A DNA stretch of 64,000 nucleotides from Virgisporangium aurantiacum (GCF_016863635.1 NZ_BOPG01000045.1:124001-188000); one strand, 5' to 3'; shown: positions 1-8,840, numbered from the stretch's first letter. The notes: generated by a model from the sequence alone, not told the origin. Numbers and translations are program-made.

Positions 1-192
1 CGCGATCCACGCCTTCGACCGCGCCCGCGCCATCCCGCCCGGGCCACCGTGGTCTAGCCGCGACGCGGTCACCAGCGCGCCGCTCGCACCGACGACCGCG
101 ACGCCGCCCCGCAACCCGAGCTGCTCGGCCTTGTCGACCGCCCGCCGCACCAGCGCCTGAGCGTCCACAAGGGACAGATCACGCGAGAACAT
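1..192 (-). CDS. GlcG/HbpS-family (DUF336) protein, N-terminal part
   Basis: The first 64 codons are present; the gene runs off the left edge. It begins MFSRDLSLVDAQ, followed by GLRGGVAVVGASGALV and then a GGMARARSKAW stretch. This is the recognisable start of GlcG/HbpS proteins, small (about 140 residues) cytosolic or exported proteins, some of which bind haem and some of which sit in glycolate or aromatic catabolic clusters. The ATG at 192-190 overlaps the TGA of the upstream SDR gene in an ATGA junction, so the two are translationally coupled. I infer that it is an accessory protein of the SDR-containing catabolic operon; its substrate cannot be told. Confidence 0.7.
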   Translation of the reverse strand, partial: MFSRDLSLVDAQALVRRAVDKAEQLGLRGGVAVVGASGALVTASRLDHGGPGGMARARSKAWIA

Positions 193-986
193 CACGCGCC
201 GACCATGTTGTAGCCGCCGTCGGCGACCATGTAGCCGCCGGTCATGTGCGACGCGTCGTCGGTGGCCAGGAACAGTGCGGTACCGGCGAGTTCGGCCGGA
301 CCCGGGATCCGGCGAAGCGGGGTCAACGAGCGCAACTGGTCGCCGCGGCCCGACCGCCAGTCCTCGCGGGCGAGCGTCGCCTCGGTCTCGATGAAGCCCG
401 GCGCGAACACGTTCACCCGCACCGTCGGCGCGAACGCGTGCGCGTACGACTTGGTGGCGCCGAGGAGCCCGTACTTCGCCGCGGCGTACTGCGGCGCGCG
501 GGGGCTGCCGCGCACGATCACGGTCGAGCCGATGTTGACGATCGCGCCGTGGCCCTGGTCGAGCATGCGCTTGCCGAACTCGTGGATGCAGGCCATCGTC
601 CCCTTGATGTCCACCGCGAGCACGTGGTCGATGGACTCCTCGGTGATGTCGCGCCACGACATCTGGTCGCGGGCCACGTCGCCGACGTTGTTGATGAGCG
701 CGTCGACGCCGCCGAGCCCGTCGAACGCGGCCTCGGCCAACGCGGCCACCTGTGCCCACTCGACGATGTCGGCCTGCAACAGAACGGCTTCGGCGCCGGC
801 CGCGCGGACCCGCTCGGCCGTGCGCTGTGCGCCTTCCTTCGACGAGCGGTAGTGGACGCCCACCGCACGCGCCCCTTCTTCGGCCGCCCGCACGGCGATC
901 TCGGCGCCGAACCCGGTACCGGAACCGGTGACGACCACCGTGCGGCCCTCGAAGCGGCGGGGGATGGGAACGGGTGTCAGTGGCAC
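192..986 (-). CDS. SDR-family NAD(P)-dependent oxidoreductase
   Basis: A 264-residue classical short-chain dehydrogenase. The cofactor motif TGSGTGFG lies at residues 20-27, NNVG at 99-102, the catalytic Ser near 153, and the YAAAK pair is Tyr167/Lys171. The C-terminal FxxPGFIETE and GGYMVADGG segments are typical of FabG-like enzymes. The GTG start at 986 is supported by a GAGGAGG ribosome-binding site about 8 bases upstream. It is the middle gene of a leftward operon (second SDR, this gene, GlcG-like gene) divergent from an IclR regulator. It should oxidise or reduce an alcohol/ketone intermediate of the pathway controlled by that regulator; the substrate is unknown. Confidence 0.88.
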   Translation of the reverse strand: MPLTPVPIPRRFEGRTVVVTGSGTGFGAEIAVRAAEEGARAVGVHYRSSKEGAQRTAERVRAAGAEAVLLQADIVEWAQVAALAEAAFDGLGGVDALINNVGDVARDQMSWRDITEESIDHVLAVDIKGTMACIHEFGKRMLDQGHGAIVNIGSTVIVRGSPRAPQYAAAKYGLLGATKSYAHAFAPTVRVNVFAPGFIETEATLAREDWRSGRGDQLRSLTPLRRIPGPAELAGTALFLATDDASHMTGGYMVADGGYNMVGA

Positions 987-1004
987 AAGGCCCTCCTCAA
1001 AAGA

Positions 1005-1763
1005 TCAGACGAGCACGCGCCCGCCGTCGACGTAGAGCACCTGGCCGGTGATGAAGCGGGCACGGTCGGAGGCGAGGAACGTCACCGCGTCGGCGACCTC
1101 CTCGGGTACGCCGAGGCGCCGCGCCGGCACCAGGCTCTCCAGCGCCCGCCGGTTGCCGTCGCGGTCGAGGTAGTCGGCGGTCAGGTCGGTCTCGATGTAG
1201 CCGGGCGCGACGGCGTTGACGGTGACGTCGTGCGCCGCCCACTCCCGTGCCATCACGCGGACCAACTGGTTGAGGCCGCCCTTGGTCGCGGCGTACGGGG
1301 CGTGGTCGGCGTGGGCGAGCAGGCCGGACACCGACGACACGAACACCATCCGCCCGTACCCGGCGTCGACCATCCGGCGGCCCACCGCCTGGCCCAGCCA
1401 GAACGCGGTGGACAGGTTCAGCTCGACGATCGAGGCCCAGTCGCCGTCGTCGAGGTCGAGCACCGGACGCCGCACGTTGCGGCCGACCGCGTGCAGGAAG
1501 ACCTGCGGCGTACCGACCTCCCGGACGGCCTCCGCCACGGCGTCGCGGCACCGGTCGGCCGACCGCAGGTCGGCGACGATCGTGCGGACGCAGCCGCCGG
1601 CCTCCTTCGCCGCCCGCGCCACCGCGTCGAGCCGGGCCCGGTCGACGTCGACGACGGCGACCGCGGCACCCTGTGCCGCCAGGCTCACGGCGCTGGCACC
1701 GCCCAGCCCGCCGGCCCCGGCCACCAGAGCCGGACGATCGGCGAGCGACAGCCAGTCCCGCAT
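1005..1763 (-). CDS. SDR-family oxidoreductase, first gene of the leftward operon
   Basis: About 252 residues, classical SDR fold. The glycine motif is GAGGLGG (residues 16-22), a variant of TGxxxGIG that still has the needed glycines. SSVSG and YAATK supply the catalytic Ser, Tyr and Lys, and the end is GQVLYVDGG. ATG at 1763 is preferred over GTG at 1769 because GAGG lies about 6 bases before the ATG and touches the GTG. It is separated from the next SDR by only 18 bases. Two non-identical SDRs in one operon with two FAH hydrolases across the divergent promoter suggest successive oxidation steps on one carbon source, such as a sugar acid or aromatic-derived acid. That assignment is inference. 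Confidence 0.87.
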   Translation of the reverse strand: MRDWLSLADRPALVAGAGGLGGASAVSLAAQGAAVAVVDVDRARLDAVARAAKEAGGCVRTIVADLRSADRCRDAVAEAVREVGTPQVFLHAVGRNVRRPVLDLDDGDWASIVELNLSTAFWLGQAVGRRMVDAGYGRMVFVSSVSGLLAHADHAPYAATKGGLNQLVRVMAREWAAHDVTVNAVAPGYIETDLTADYLDRDGNRRALESLVPARRLGVPEEVADAVTFLASDRARFITGQVLYVDGGRVLV

Positions 1764-1795
1764 GTCCACCTCTTCCGCCTGTTGCCAGGCGACCG

Positions 1796-1827
1796 ATTCT
1801 CGTATTGTGAAAGCGACTATCCGACAA
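1796..1827 (-). promoter_or_regulatory. Putative promoter of the leftward SDR operon with an IclR-type site
   Basis: In the 138-base divergent gap, the minus strand reads TTGTCG (1827-1822), a 17-base spacer, then TACGAG (1804-1799), about 35 bases before the SDR start. The segment TTCTCGTATTGTGAAA overlaps the -10 box and resembles the loosely dyadic TTCG-TATT-GTGAA sites bound by many IclR-family repressors. The adjacent IclR gene would control both directions. This rests on pattern recognition only. Confidence 0.35.
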
Positions 1828-1901
1828 GGTAGTCCAGGCGTCGGGGCCTGTCCAGGCGGTCCCTTCTAGGCTGGGCGCGGTCCCGAACAGGAAGGTGAAC
1901 G

Positions 1902-2681
1902 ATGGCGGAGAAGGCCGAAAAGCCCGAGTACCGGGTCGAGGCGCTGGCCAAGGGCCTGCGCCTGCTCAGCCTGTTCGACGAGCAGCGACCCACCTGGCGG
2001 GTGAGCGACCTCGCCACCGCCACCGGCCTGCCGATGCCCACCGTCTACCGCGTCGTCATGACGCTCACCGCGGAGGGCTATCTCGACCACCTGCCGGGCG
2101 GCGACTACCGGCCCGGCGTGCGCACCCTGACCCTCGGCACCGCGGCGCTGCGCAGCCTCGACCTGGTCGCGCTGGCGACCCCGAAGCTGCAACGCCTGGG
2201 CCAGGAGACGGGCGAGACGGTCAACCTCGCCGTGCTCACCGGCGACCGGGTGCTGTACCTCGTACGGTTGCGCAACTCCGACCTGGTCACCGCGAACATC
2301 CAGGTCGGCTCGACGCTGCCGGCCGTGCACACCTCGATCGGCAAGCTGCTGCTCGCCGATCTCGACGAGGCCGACCTGCGCGCCCGCGTCACCGCGGCGT
2401 CGTTCCCCGCCCAGCACGGCCCCAACGCCAAGGTGTCGCTCGACGAGCTCGGGCAGGAGCTGGCCCGGATCCGCGAGCAGGGCTGGGCGATGCAGGACGA
2501 GGAGCTGGCGCACGGCCTGCGCTCGGTCGCCGGGCCGATCCGGGGCGCCGGCGGGCGGGTCGTCGCCGGGGTCAACCTCGCCGTGCAGGCGCGCGACTGG
2601 TCGTCGCAGCGCATCGTCCGCGAGCTGAAGCCGGTGGTGCTCGACACCTGCGACGAGATCTCGAAACTGGTCACCGGATGA
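1902..2681 (+). CDS. IclR-family transcriptional regulator
   Basis: A 259-residue protein with an N-terminal winged helix (residues about 10-70: VEALAKGLRLLSLFDEQ, then DLATATGLPMPTVYRVV as helix-turn-helix) and a C-terminal IclR effector domain (about 80-255, with HTSIGKLLLA, EELAHGLRSVAGPI and GGRVVAGVNLA). GGAAGG before the ATG is a good ribosome-binding site. It divides a leftward SDR/GlcG operon from a rightward decarboxylase/FAH operon in which it is itself the first gene: its TGA overlaps the next ATG. This is the usual layout of a local repressor or activator responding to a pathway metabolite. Confidence 0.93.
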   Translation: MAEKAEKPEYRVEALAKGLRLLSLFDEQRPTWRVSDLATATGLPMPTVYRVVMTLTAEGYLDHLPGGDYRPGVRTLTLGTAALRSLDLVALATPKLQRLGQETGETVNLAVLTGDRVLYLVRLRNSDLVTANIQVGSTLPAVHTSIGKLLLADLDEADLRARVTAASFPAQHGPNAKVSLDELGQELARIREQGWAMQDEELAHGLRSVAGPIRGAGGRVVAGVNLAVQARDWSSQRIVRELKPVVLDTCDEISKLVTG

Positions 2682-3223
2682 CAAGGCTGCCCAAACTGCC
2701 GCCGCACGATCTCACCGACGATCAGCGCGCCGTCTACGACAGCATCGCCGGCGGCCGCCGCGCCCAGGGCCCGCAACGGTTCCGGCTCACCGACGACGAC
2801 GGCGCGCTCGAAGGCCCGTTCAACGCGTTCCTGCTGCAGCCCCGGGTCGGCCACGCGCTGCAGGCGCTCGGCGCGGCGATCCGCTACGAGACCCACCTCA
2901 GCGACCGGCACCGCGAGATCGCGATCCTGGTGGTGGCGGCGCAGCAGGAGTCCGCGTTCGAGTGGCACGCCCACGAGGGCCAGGGCCGCGACGCCGGGCT
3001 CACCGACGACGAACTGGCCGCGCTGCGGGAAGGCCGGTTCGGCAACCTGCGCGATGGCGCGGTCGCGGAGACGGCGTACGCCCTGGTGGCGCGCGGCGAC
3101 CTCGACGACGCGGAGTACGCCCGGGCGCTCGACGTGCTCGGGGAGCCGGGGCTGTTCGAGGTGCTCACGCTCGTCGGCTATTACCGCGCCCTCGCCGTGC
3201 AGCTCCGGGTGTTCCGGGTGTAG
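2678..3223 (+). CDS. Carboxymuconolactone decarboxylase / AhpD-like protein
   Basis: A 181-residue protein starting MTRLPKLPPHDLT at the ATG that overlaps the IclR stop (ATGA). The central segment LSDRHREIAILVVAA followed by FEWHAHEGQGRDAG is the family signature. The ExxWxxH motif is present, but the CxxC pair of peroxidase-type AhpD members is absent, so a decarboxylase/hydratase-like or unknown role is more likely than peroxide reduction. Members often sit in aromatic and lactone catabolic clusters. Its place between the regulator and two FAH hydrolases supports a role in the same pathway. Confidence 0.85.
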   Translation: MTRLPKLPPHDLTDDQRAVYDSIAGGRRAQGPQRFRLTDDDGALEGPFNAFLLQPRVGHALQALGAAIRYETHLSDRHREIAILVVAAQQESAFEWHAHEGQGRDAGLTDDELAALREGRFGNLRDGAVAETAYALVARGDLDDAEYARALDVLGEPGLFEVLTLVGYYRALAVQLRVFRV

Positions 3224-3274
3224 GCTCCCGATCCACGGAAGCAGCTTTCGCCATATGAGAACTGGGGGCGACCC

Positions 3275-4159
3275 ATGAAGCTCGTGACGTTCGACGACGG
3301 CCGGCCCGGCCGCCTCGACGGCGACACCGTCGTGGAACTGGACTGCGCCTCCACCCGCGAGTACTTCGAGCGCAACGGCGAGGTCGAGGAGACGGGCCGC
3401 CGCATCGCGCTGAGCGACGTGAAACTGCGTGCCCCGATCGTCCCCAAGAAGTTCTTCCACACCGCCGGCAACTTCACCGAGCACCACACCGAACTGCAGG
3501 CGGTGCAGTGGTCGCACCCGGTGCACAAGGGCATCGTGTTCTTCCAGAACGTCGACGCGATCATCGGCCCCGACGAGGCGATCGTCTACCCCGAGGGCCT
3601 CACGAAAGAGCTCGACTACGAACTCGAACTGGCGATCGTCATCGGCAAGAGCGGCAAGTTCTTCGGGCCCGAGGAAGCGGAGAGCTACATCGCCGGCTAC
3701 ACCGTCTTCAACGACATCACCGCGCGCGACATCCAGCGCCGCGAGATGCAGTCGGGCGTGTTCTCGTTCTCCAAGAGCATCGACACGTTCTGCCCGATCG
3801 GCCCGTGGATCGTCACCACCGACGAGATCCCCGACCCGCAGAAACTCGCGATGCGGCTGAGCGTGAACGGCGACGTGCGCCAGCAGGGCAACACCGCGCA
3901 GATGGTCATCTCGATCCCGCACCTGGTCGCCTACCACTCGGCACAGGGCTACAGCGCCGGCGACATCATCACCACCGGCACGATCTCCGGCGTCGCCGCC
4001 GTGCAGCCCGACCCGTTCCAGTTCTATCTGCGGCCGGGCGACCGGATCGAGGCCGAGATCGAGGGCGTCGGCGTGCTGCGCAACCACGTGGTGCCGTGGA
4101 GCGCGGCGCACGATACGCCGCCGTACTCCACCGACCTCTACTCGTCGACCGTCGGCTGA
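3275..4159 (+). CDS. Fumarylacetoacetate hydrolase (FAH) family protein, copy 1
   Basis: A 294-residue enzyme with an N-terminal cap (residues 1-60) and a FAH fold. The metal-binding signatures are visible: YELELAIVIGKSG (ExE ligands) and GYTVFNDITARD with the third Asp ligand. SKSIDTFCPIGPW and TTGTISGVA complete the active-site set. Family members hydrolyse or isomerise beta-diketo or 2-keto-enoate compounds in aromatic and sugar-acid degradation. GGGGGCG before the ATG serves as ribosome-binding site. The next FAH gene starts two bases after its stop codon, so they form one transcript. The exact substrate cannot be read from sequence. Confidence 0.9.
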   Translation: MKLVTFDDGRPGRLDGDTVVELDCASTREYFERNGEVEETGRRIALSDVKLRAPIVPKKFFHTAGNFTEHHTELQAVQWSHPVHKGIVFFQNVDAIIGPDEAIVYPEGLTKELDYELELAIVIGKSGKFFGPEEAESYIAGYTVFNDITARDIQRREMQSGVFSFSKSIDTFCPIGPWIVTTDEIPDPQKLAMRLSVNGDVRQQGNTAQMVISIPHLVAYHSAQGYSAGDIITTGTISGVAAVQPDPFQFYLRPGDRIEAEIEGVGVLRNHVVPWSAAHDTPPYSTDLYSSTVG

Positions 4160-4161
4160 CC

Positions 4162-5022
4162 ATGCGCTTCGGTACGGTGCGCGGCCGCTTCGTCGTGGTC
4201 CGCGACGGAATGGCCCTCGATGTGGCGACCGGCGGTTTCGGGCCATCGCCCCTCACCGTTCTAGAACAATGGGACGCGGTGCGCACCTGGGCCGCCACCG
4301 CCGACTGGAGCGGCGCGGTCGCTGTGGAGGACGTCGACCTGGGGCCGCCGGTGCCCGCCCCGCGGCAGGTGTTCGCGATCGCCCTGAACTACCGCCCGCA
4401 CGCCGCCGAGGCCGGGTTCACGCCGCCGACGGCGCCGCTGGTGTTCACCAAGTTCCCGTCCTGCGTCACCGGCCCGGTGACCACCGTGACCCTGCCGCCC
4501 GGCAACGTCGACTGGGAGATCGAGGTGGTCGCGGTCATCGGCCGGGGCGGCCACCGCATCCCCCGGTCGGAGGCGTGGGCCGCCGTCGCCGGCCTGACGT
4601 GCGGACAGGACCTGTCCGAGCGGCTGCTCCAGATGCGCGGCACCCCGCCCCAGTTCTCGCTGGCGAAGTCGTTTCCGGGGTTCGGGCCGACCGGCCCCGT
4701 CGCGGTGACGCCCGACGAGTTCCCCGACCGCGACGACATCCACTTCGAGTCGGTCCTCTATCCGGCCGGCGGACACAGCGAGGTCCTGCAGAGCGGCAGC
4801 ACCGCCGAGCTGATCTTCCCGATCGACGACCTGGTGAGCCGGCTCTCCGCGGTGTGCACCCTGCTGCCCGGCGACCTCGTCTTCACCGGCACGCCCGGCG
4901 GCGTCGGCAACCGCCGAACGCCCCCGCGCTTCCTGGCCCCCGGCGACGTCCTGGTCAGCCACATGGACGGCGTGGGTGAACTGCGGCAGACGTTCACGTC
5001 GGAAGCTCCTGCCGCCCGCTGA
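4162..5022 (+). CDS. FAH-family protein, copy 2
   Basis: A 286-residue FAH-fold protein, clearly diverged from copy 1. It has WEIEVVAVIGRGGH for the ExE metal ligands, LTCGQDLSERLLQ where copy 1 has NDITARD, and LAKSFPGFGPTGP and VFTGTPGGVG in the active-site loops. The N-terminus is short and cap-like. It starts two bases after the copy 1 stop, so co-translation is likely. Two dissimilar FAH proteins side by side can act as a decarboxylase/isomerase pair, as in homoprotocatechuate HpcE, or on successive keto-acids. Its last 29 bases overlap the 3' end of the convergent LuxR gene. Confidence 0.88.
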   Translation: MRFGTVRGRFVVVRDGMALDVATGGFGPSPLTVLEQWDAVRTWAATADWSGAVAVEDVDLGPPVPAPRQVFAIALNYRPHAAEAGFTPPTAPLVFTKFPSCVTGPVTTVTLPPGNVDWEIEVVAVIGRGGHRIPRSEAWAAVAGLTCGQDLSERLLQMRGTPPQFSLAKSFPGFGPTGPVAVTPDEFPDRDDIHFESVLYPAGGHSEVLQSGSTAELIFPIDDLVSRLSAVCTLLPGDLVFTGTPGGVGNRRTPPRFLAPGDVLVSHMDGVGELRQTFTSEAPAAR

Positions 5023-7477
5023 TCCCGAGCTTGCGGTAGGCCCGGTACAGGTGGCTCTGCACGGTGCGGACCGACAGGTGCAGCCGTCCGGCGATGTCGC
5101 GGTCGCTGTGCCCGCGCGTCGCCAGGTCGACCACCTCCCGCTCGCGCGCCGTCAACGGATCGGCGACGGTCGCCGGCACGCTCCGGACCGGTCCGCACCG
5201 GGCGAGCAGGCGGTCGGCCGCCGCGGCCGACGCCAGCGCCGGCGCCGGGTGGCCGCCGGCCCGGTGCAGGTGACCGGCGCGCACGAGCGTCTCGGCGGCC
5301 CGCAGGTCGCAGCCGAGAGCGGCGAGATCGTGGGCGGCGAGATCCATCGCGGCGGCCTCAGTGGCTGCGGCGTTCGCCGCCATCGCCCGCAGCAGCGGAC
5401 TCTGTGACCGGTCGGCGAGCCGCCCGAGCCACGGCGCGACGCCGGTGGCGCCGAGGCGGTGGGCGTCGTGCAGGACCCAGCCGGCCATCAGGTGGGACCC
5501 GGCGGCCTCCAGCGTCCGGGCGTGCGCCAGCGCCAGGTCGCGCGCCCGGCTCGTCTCGCCAGTGGCCGCGACCGACCACACCGCGCCGCCGCACCGGGGC
5601 GGCACGAACCCGGCCGGCAGCACGGCGCTCAGCCGTCCGGCCGTCGCAGCGGCGTTGTCTGCGTCGCCGCGGAGCGCGTACGCCTCGGCCAGCGCGTCGA
5701 GGCTCCACAGGTGCGGGCTCGCCGGCAGGCCGGCGATCGGCATCAGCGCGACCGCCTCCCGCAGCCAGCGGACGCCCGCCTCGGCATGACCGGCGAGCAC
5801 CGCGACCTGGCCGAGCTCGTGGGTCCAGTACGCCCGCAGCGCGGCGCCGCCCGGGGTGGCCGCCGCCTCGGCCAGCCCGGTGGTGCCCACCTCCCGGGCG
5901 AGCGCGATCCGGCCGTGGAACGCGTACGCCTGCAACAGGGCCATGCGGACCAACGCGGTTCGGGTGCTCACCGCGTCACCGAAAATTCCCCGCGACGCGC
6001 GCAACGCGCGGAGCGTGGCCTCGCCCAGCGAGATCGCGTCTCCGGTGCGCCCCGCGCAGGCCAGCGCGCGCACCCGCGAGATGGCGAGGCGGCCGAGCAC
6101 GGCGGGGTCGTCGGTGGGCACCTCGTCGCCGTGGTCGAGGCTCAGCGCGATGTGCCCGGTGGAGAACGCCTGCGCGGCCTGTTGCAGCGCCAGCCGGATC
6201 CGCAGCGCCGGGTTCTTCGCGGTGGCCCGGGCCTCCGCGAGGACCGACCGGGCCGACTCCACCCGGCCCAGGACAAGATCGAGATTGGACCGGGCGGAGG
6301 CGACCCGCACCCGCTCGGCGTCGCCCGTGGCGGTGTCGGCGAGCTCGGCCGCGAGCGCGAGCGCCTCGTCGCCCCGCTGCTCGTAGGGAAGCTCGGCGAG
6401 CAGCACCATCCGTGCCTCGAACCCGCCGCCGGCGGCCACGGCCGCCCGCGCCAACCGGGCGGCGAGCTCGTGGTCGAGACCCTCGGACGCCTCCCGGGCC
6501 GCTTCGAGCAGCTCCGCCGGCTCGACCGGAAGACCACCGTCGAGGCGCCAGCCGACCACGCGGAGGCGGGGCAGCGTTGCCGGCAGCGTCGCCAGCCGCC
6601 GGCAGTGTGCGCGGGCCCGCAGCGGCGGAACGGTGGCTTTGAGCGATTCCGCGTACAGCGGATGGACCAGGCGCACCTCGCCCGGCGACGCGGTTGCCAG
6701 CAATCGCTCGTCTTCGAGGCCTTGGCGTTCGTCGGCGGTGAGCAGGTGTTCGAGGGCGTCGGCCGGCACCGGCTCGGCCAGCGCGACGAGTTCCGCGGTG
6801 GCCCGGACGTCCGGCGGCAGCCGGTCGAGCCGGGCGGCGATCGCGGCGGGCAGGCTGTCGGCGACGACGAGCGGGCCTTGTGCCCGCCATACGCCGCCGT
6901 TGCGCCGCAGTCGTGCGGCGTCGACGAGTTCGCGCAGCAGCAGGGGGTTGCCCTGGCTCAGCTCCGCGAGGCGGGCGGCCAGCGCGGTCTCGACCGGGCC
7001 GCCGAGCGCCTGTTCGAGCACCTCGGCGACCTCGGTCGGGTCGAGCGGGCCGAGCGTGACGCGGTCGAGGTCGCGCAGCCACGGCCAGGGGAGCGGGCCG
7101 GTGCCGCGGACCGTCAGCACCACCGGGACCGTCGTGTTGGCGACGAGGTGGGCGAGCAGCGCGACGGAGGCGGCGTCGAGCCGGTGCGCGTCGTCGACAG
7201 CCACCGCGCCACGGCGCGCGACGAGCGCCGCCGCGGCCAGGCTCAGCTGCGCCTCCACGCTCGTCGTGGGCCTGATCAACGGGGCGAACGGTCCCAGCGG
7301 GACGCCCGGAGCGCCCGTCGCCCAGTAGACGCCGGGGACGCGTTCGCGCGCGGCGGCCAGCAGCCGGGTCTTCCCGGTGCCCGCGCCGCCGCACACCACC
7401 AGGCCACCGGGCCGCCGCAGCGCGCCGGCGAGGCGGTCGACCTGCGCCGATCGCCCGACGAAGGGCCATTGCGTCAC
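4994..7477 (-). CDS. Large LuxR-family regulator with N-terminal AAA/NTPase domain (LAL type)
   Basis: An 827-residue regulator. Residues 30-37 are the Walker A GGAGTGKT, and GAVAVDDAHRLD near residue 95 is Walker B. A helical repeat-rich middle (about 300-750, Ala/Leu-rich, TPR-like) follows, and the last 65 residues form a LuxR helix-turn-helix (LTAREREVVDLATRGHSD, then LHLSVRTVQSHLY). Such regulators hydrolyse ATP on ligand sensing and activate catabolic or secondary metabolic genes. The GTG at 7477 has no ribosome-binding site but a GATACT box ends 6 bases upstream, so the mRNA may be leaderless. It is divergent from a flavin monooxygenase-like gene, a plausible target. Confidence 0.93.
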   Translation of the reverse strand: MTQWPFVGRSAQVDRLAGALRRPGGLVVCGGAGTGKTRLLAAARERVPGVYWATGAPGVPLGPFAPLIRPTTSVEAQLSLAAAALVARRGAVAVDDAHRLDAASVALLAHLVANTTVPVVLTVRGTGPLPWPWLRDLDRVTLGPLDPTEVAEVLEQALGGPVETALAARLAELSQGNPLLLRELVDAARLRRNGGVWRAQGPLVVADSLPAAIAARLDRLPPDVRATAELVALAEPVPADALEHLLTADERQGLEDERLLATASPGEVRLVHPLYAESLKATVPPLRARAHCRRLATLPATLPRLRVVGWRLDGGLPVEPAELLEAAREASEGLDHELAARLARAAVAAGGGFEARMVLLAELPYEQRGDEALALAAELADTATGDAERVRVASARSNLDLVLGRVESARSVLAEARATAKNPALRIRLALQQAAQAFSTGHIALSLDHGDEVPTDDPAVLGRLAISRVRALACAGRTGDAISLGEATLRALRASRGIFGDAVSTRTALVRMALLQAYAFHGRIALAREVGTTGLAEAAATPGGAALRAYWTHELGQVAVLAGHAEAGVRWLREAVALMPIAGLPASPHLWSLDALAEAYALRGDADNAAATAGRLSAVLPAGFVPPRCGGAVWSVAATGETSRARDLALAHARTLEAAGSHLMAGWVLHDAHRLGATGVAPWLGRLADRSQSPLLRAMAANAAATEAAAMDLAAHDLAALGCDLRAAETLVRAGHLHRAGGHPAPALASAAAADRLLARCGPVRSVPATVADPLTAREREVVDLATRGHSDRDIAGRLHLSVRTVQSHLYRAYRKLGISGRQELPT

Positions 7478-7483
7478 GAGTGC

Positions 7484-7489
7484 AGTATC
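7484..7489 (-). promoter_or_regulatory. Putative -10 box of leaderless LuxR/AAA gene
   Basis: GATACT on the minus strand ends 6 bases before the GTG at 7477, with no Shine-Dalgarno sequence. Transcription would begin at or next to the start codon. Confidence 0.4.
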
Positions 7490-7533
7490 CGACTACTGAC
7501 GACCGCCGCTCTCTTGGTAGGCACCGTGTTGCC

Positions 7534-8823
7534 ATGCGGAGCGACGTGGTGGTGGTCGGGGCGAGCGTGGCCGGGTGCACGGCGGCGATGCTGTACGGGC
7601 GGGCCGGTCTCACGGTGACGGTGGTGGAGAAGGCGCGCGACGCGTCGGCGTTCAAGGGGCTGTGCGGGCACTTCGTGCTCGGCGGCACCGCGGCGATGCT
7701 GCGCCGCACCGGCCTGTGGGACCGGATGGTCGCGGCCGGCGCGGTAGCCGGCGGGATCGAACGCTGGACCGGCACCGGCTGGTCCGTGCCACCGGCCGAC
7801 GCGCCGGAGGCGATCAGCCTGCGCCGCGAGCGGCTCGACCCGCTGCTGCGGTCGGTGGCGGCCGGCACGCCCGGCGTGGAGATCGTGTACGGCGCGGCCG
7901 TCGAGGGCCTGCTCACCGAGGGCGGCCGGGTCACCGGCGTCCGGACCCGGGACGGGCGCGAGTTCCGCGGTCGCCTGGTGGTCGGCGCCGACGGCTACCG
8001 GTCCACGGTCGCCGGCCTCGCCGACGCGAAGACCGACACGGCGCCGAACAACCGCTTCGGCATGTGGGCGTACTACCGGGGACTGTCGCGGGCGTCCAAC
8101 CGGATCTGGATGCTGGAGCCCGACGTCGCGATCACCATCCGCACCGACGACGACCTGACCATGCTGGTCGCGTTCCCCGACAAGGCGCGGCTGCCGGCCT
8201 TCCGCGCCGACCGCGCCGGTGCGCTGGAGTCGTTCGTCGCCGCGCTGCCCGACGGACCCGACCTGGCGGGCGCTTCGCGGGTCTCGCCCGTGATCGGGAT
8301 GACCGACTACCCCTGCGTACGCCGCGACCCGACCCCCGCGCCCGGGCTGGTGCTGGTCGGCGACGCCGCGCTGGCCGGCGACCCGCAACCGGCGGTCGGC
8401 TGCGGCTGGGCGTTCCGCGCGGCCGAATGGCTGGTTCTCGAGACCGCCCCGGCCCTGCGCGGCGGCGGCGGCGGAGGCGGGGGCGACGGCGACGGCGACG
8501 GGGGCGGCGGAGGCGGGGGCGGCGGCGACCGGACGGGCCGGCCGGCTCCGGCGCTGCGTGTCCGCGGCGACCCGGCGGAGCGGCGGGCCCTGGCCGCCTA
8601 TCGACGGCGGCTGAAGTTCATCGTGGCCCACGACCGGCTGGCCCGGAAGGGCGCGCTGGCCAACCCGCCCGACGCCGTGCAGCGGCTGCTGTTCCGCGCC
8701 GCCACCCGCGATCCAGCGGTCGCCGCCCGCCTGTACCTGCTGAGCATGCGCGCCGTCCCGGTCAGCGCCGTGGCCAACCCATGGTTCCTCGCCCAGGCCG
8801 CCCTCCGCGCCGGAGTCCGCTGA
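7534..8823 (+). CDS. FAD-dependent oxidoreductase (NAD(P)/FAD monooxygenase-like) with a Gly/Asp-rich insert
   Basis: A 430-residue flavoprotein of the geranylgeranyl-reductase/aromatic hydroxylase type. The FAD-binding motif DVVVVGASVAGC lies at the N-terminus, a GADGYRSTVA motif is near residue 150, and GLVLVGDAALAGDPQPAVGCG is the second FAD motif. ATG at 7534 is chosen because the flavin motif begins right after it; an upstream in-frame start would add 18 unstructured residues. At nucleotides about 8459-8530 the protein has roughly 24 residues made almost only of Gly and Asp, inserted between two conserved segments. The reading frame stays open. It may be a flexible loop or a slippage-prone tract. 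It is divergent from the LuxR/AAA gene. Confidence 0.87.
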   Translation: MRSDVVVVGASVAGCTAAMLYGRAGLTVTVVEKARDASAFKGLCGHFVLGGTAAMLRRTGLWDRMVAAGAVAGGIERWTGTGWSVPPADAPEAISLRRERLDPLLRSVAAGTPGVEIVYGAAVEGLLTEGGRVTGVRTRDGREFRGRLVVGADGYRSTVAGLADAKTDTAPNNRFGMWAYYRGLSRASNRIWMLEPDVAITIRTDDDLTMLVAFPDKARLPAFRADRAGALESFVAALPDGPDLAGASRVSPVIGMTDYPCVRRDPTPAPGLVLVGDAALAGDPQPAVGCGWAFRAAEWLVLETAPALRGGGGGGGGDGDGDGGGGGGGGGDRTGRPAPALRVRGDPAERRALAAYRRRLKFIVAHDRLARKGALANPPDAVQRLLFRAATRDPAVAARLYLLSMRAVPVSAVANPWFLAQAALRAGVR

Positions 8824-8840
8824 CGCCCGCCCCTCCGCGG

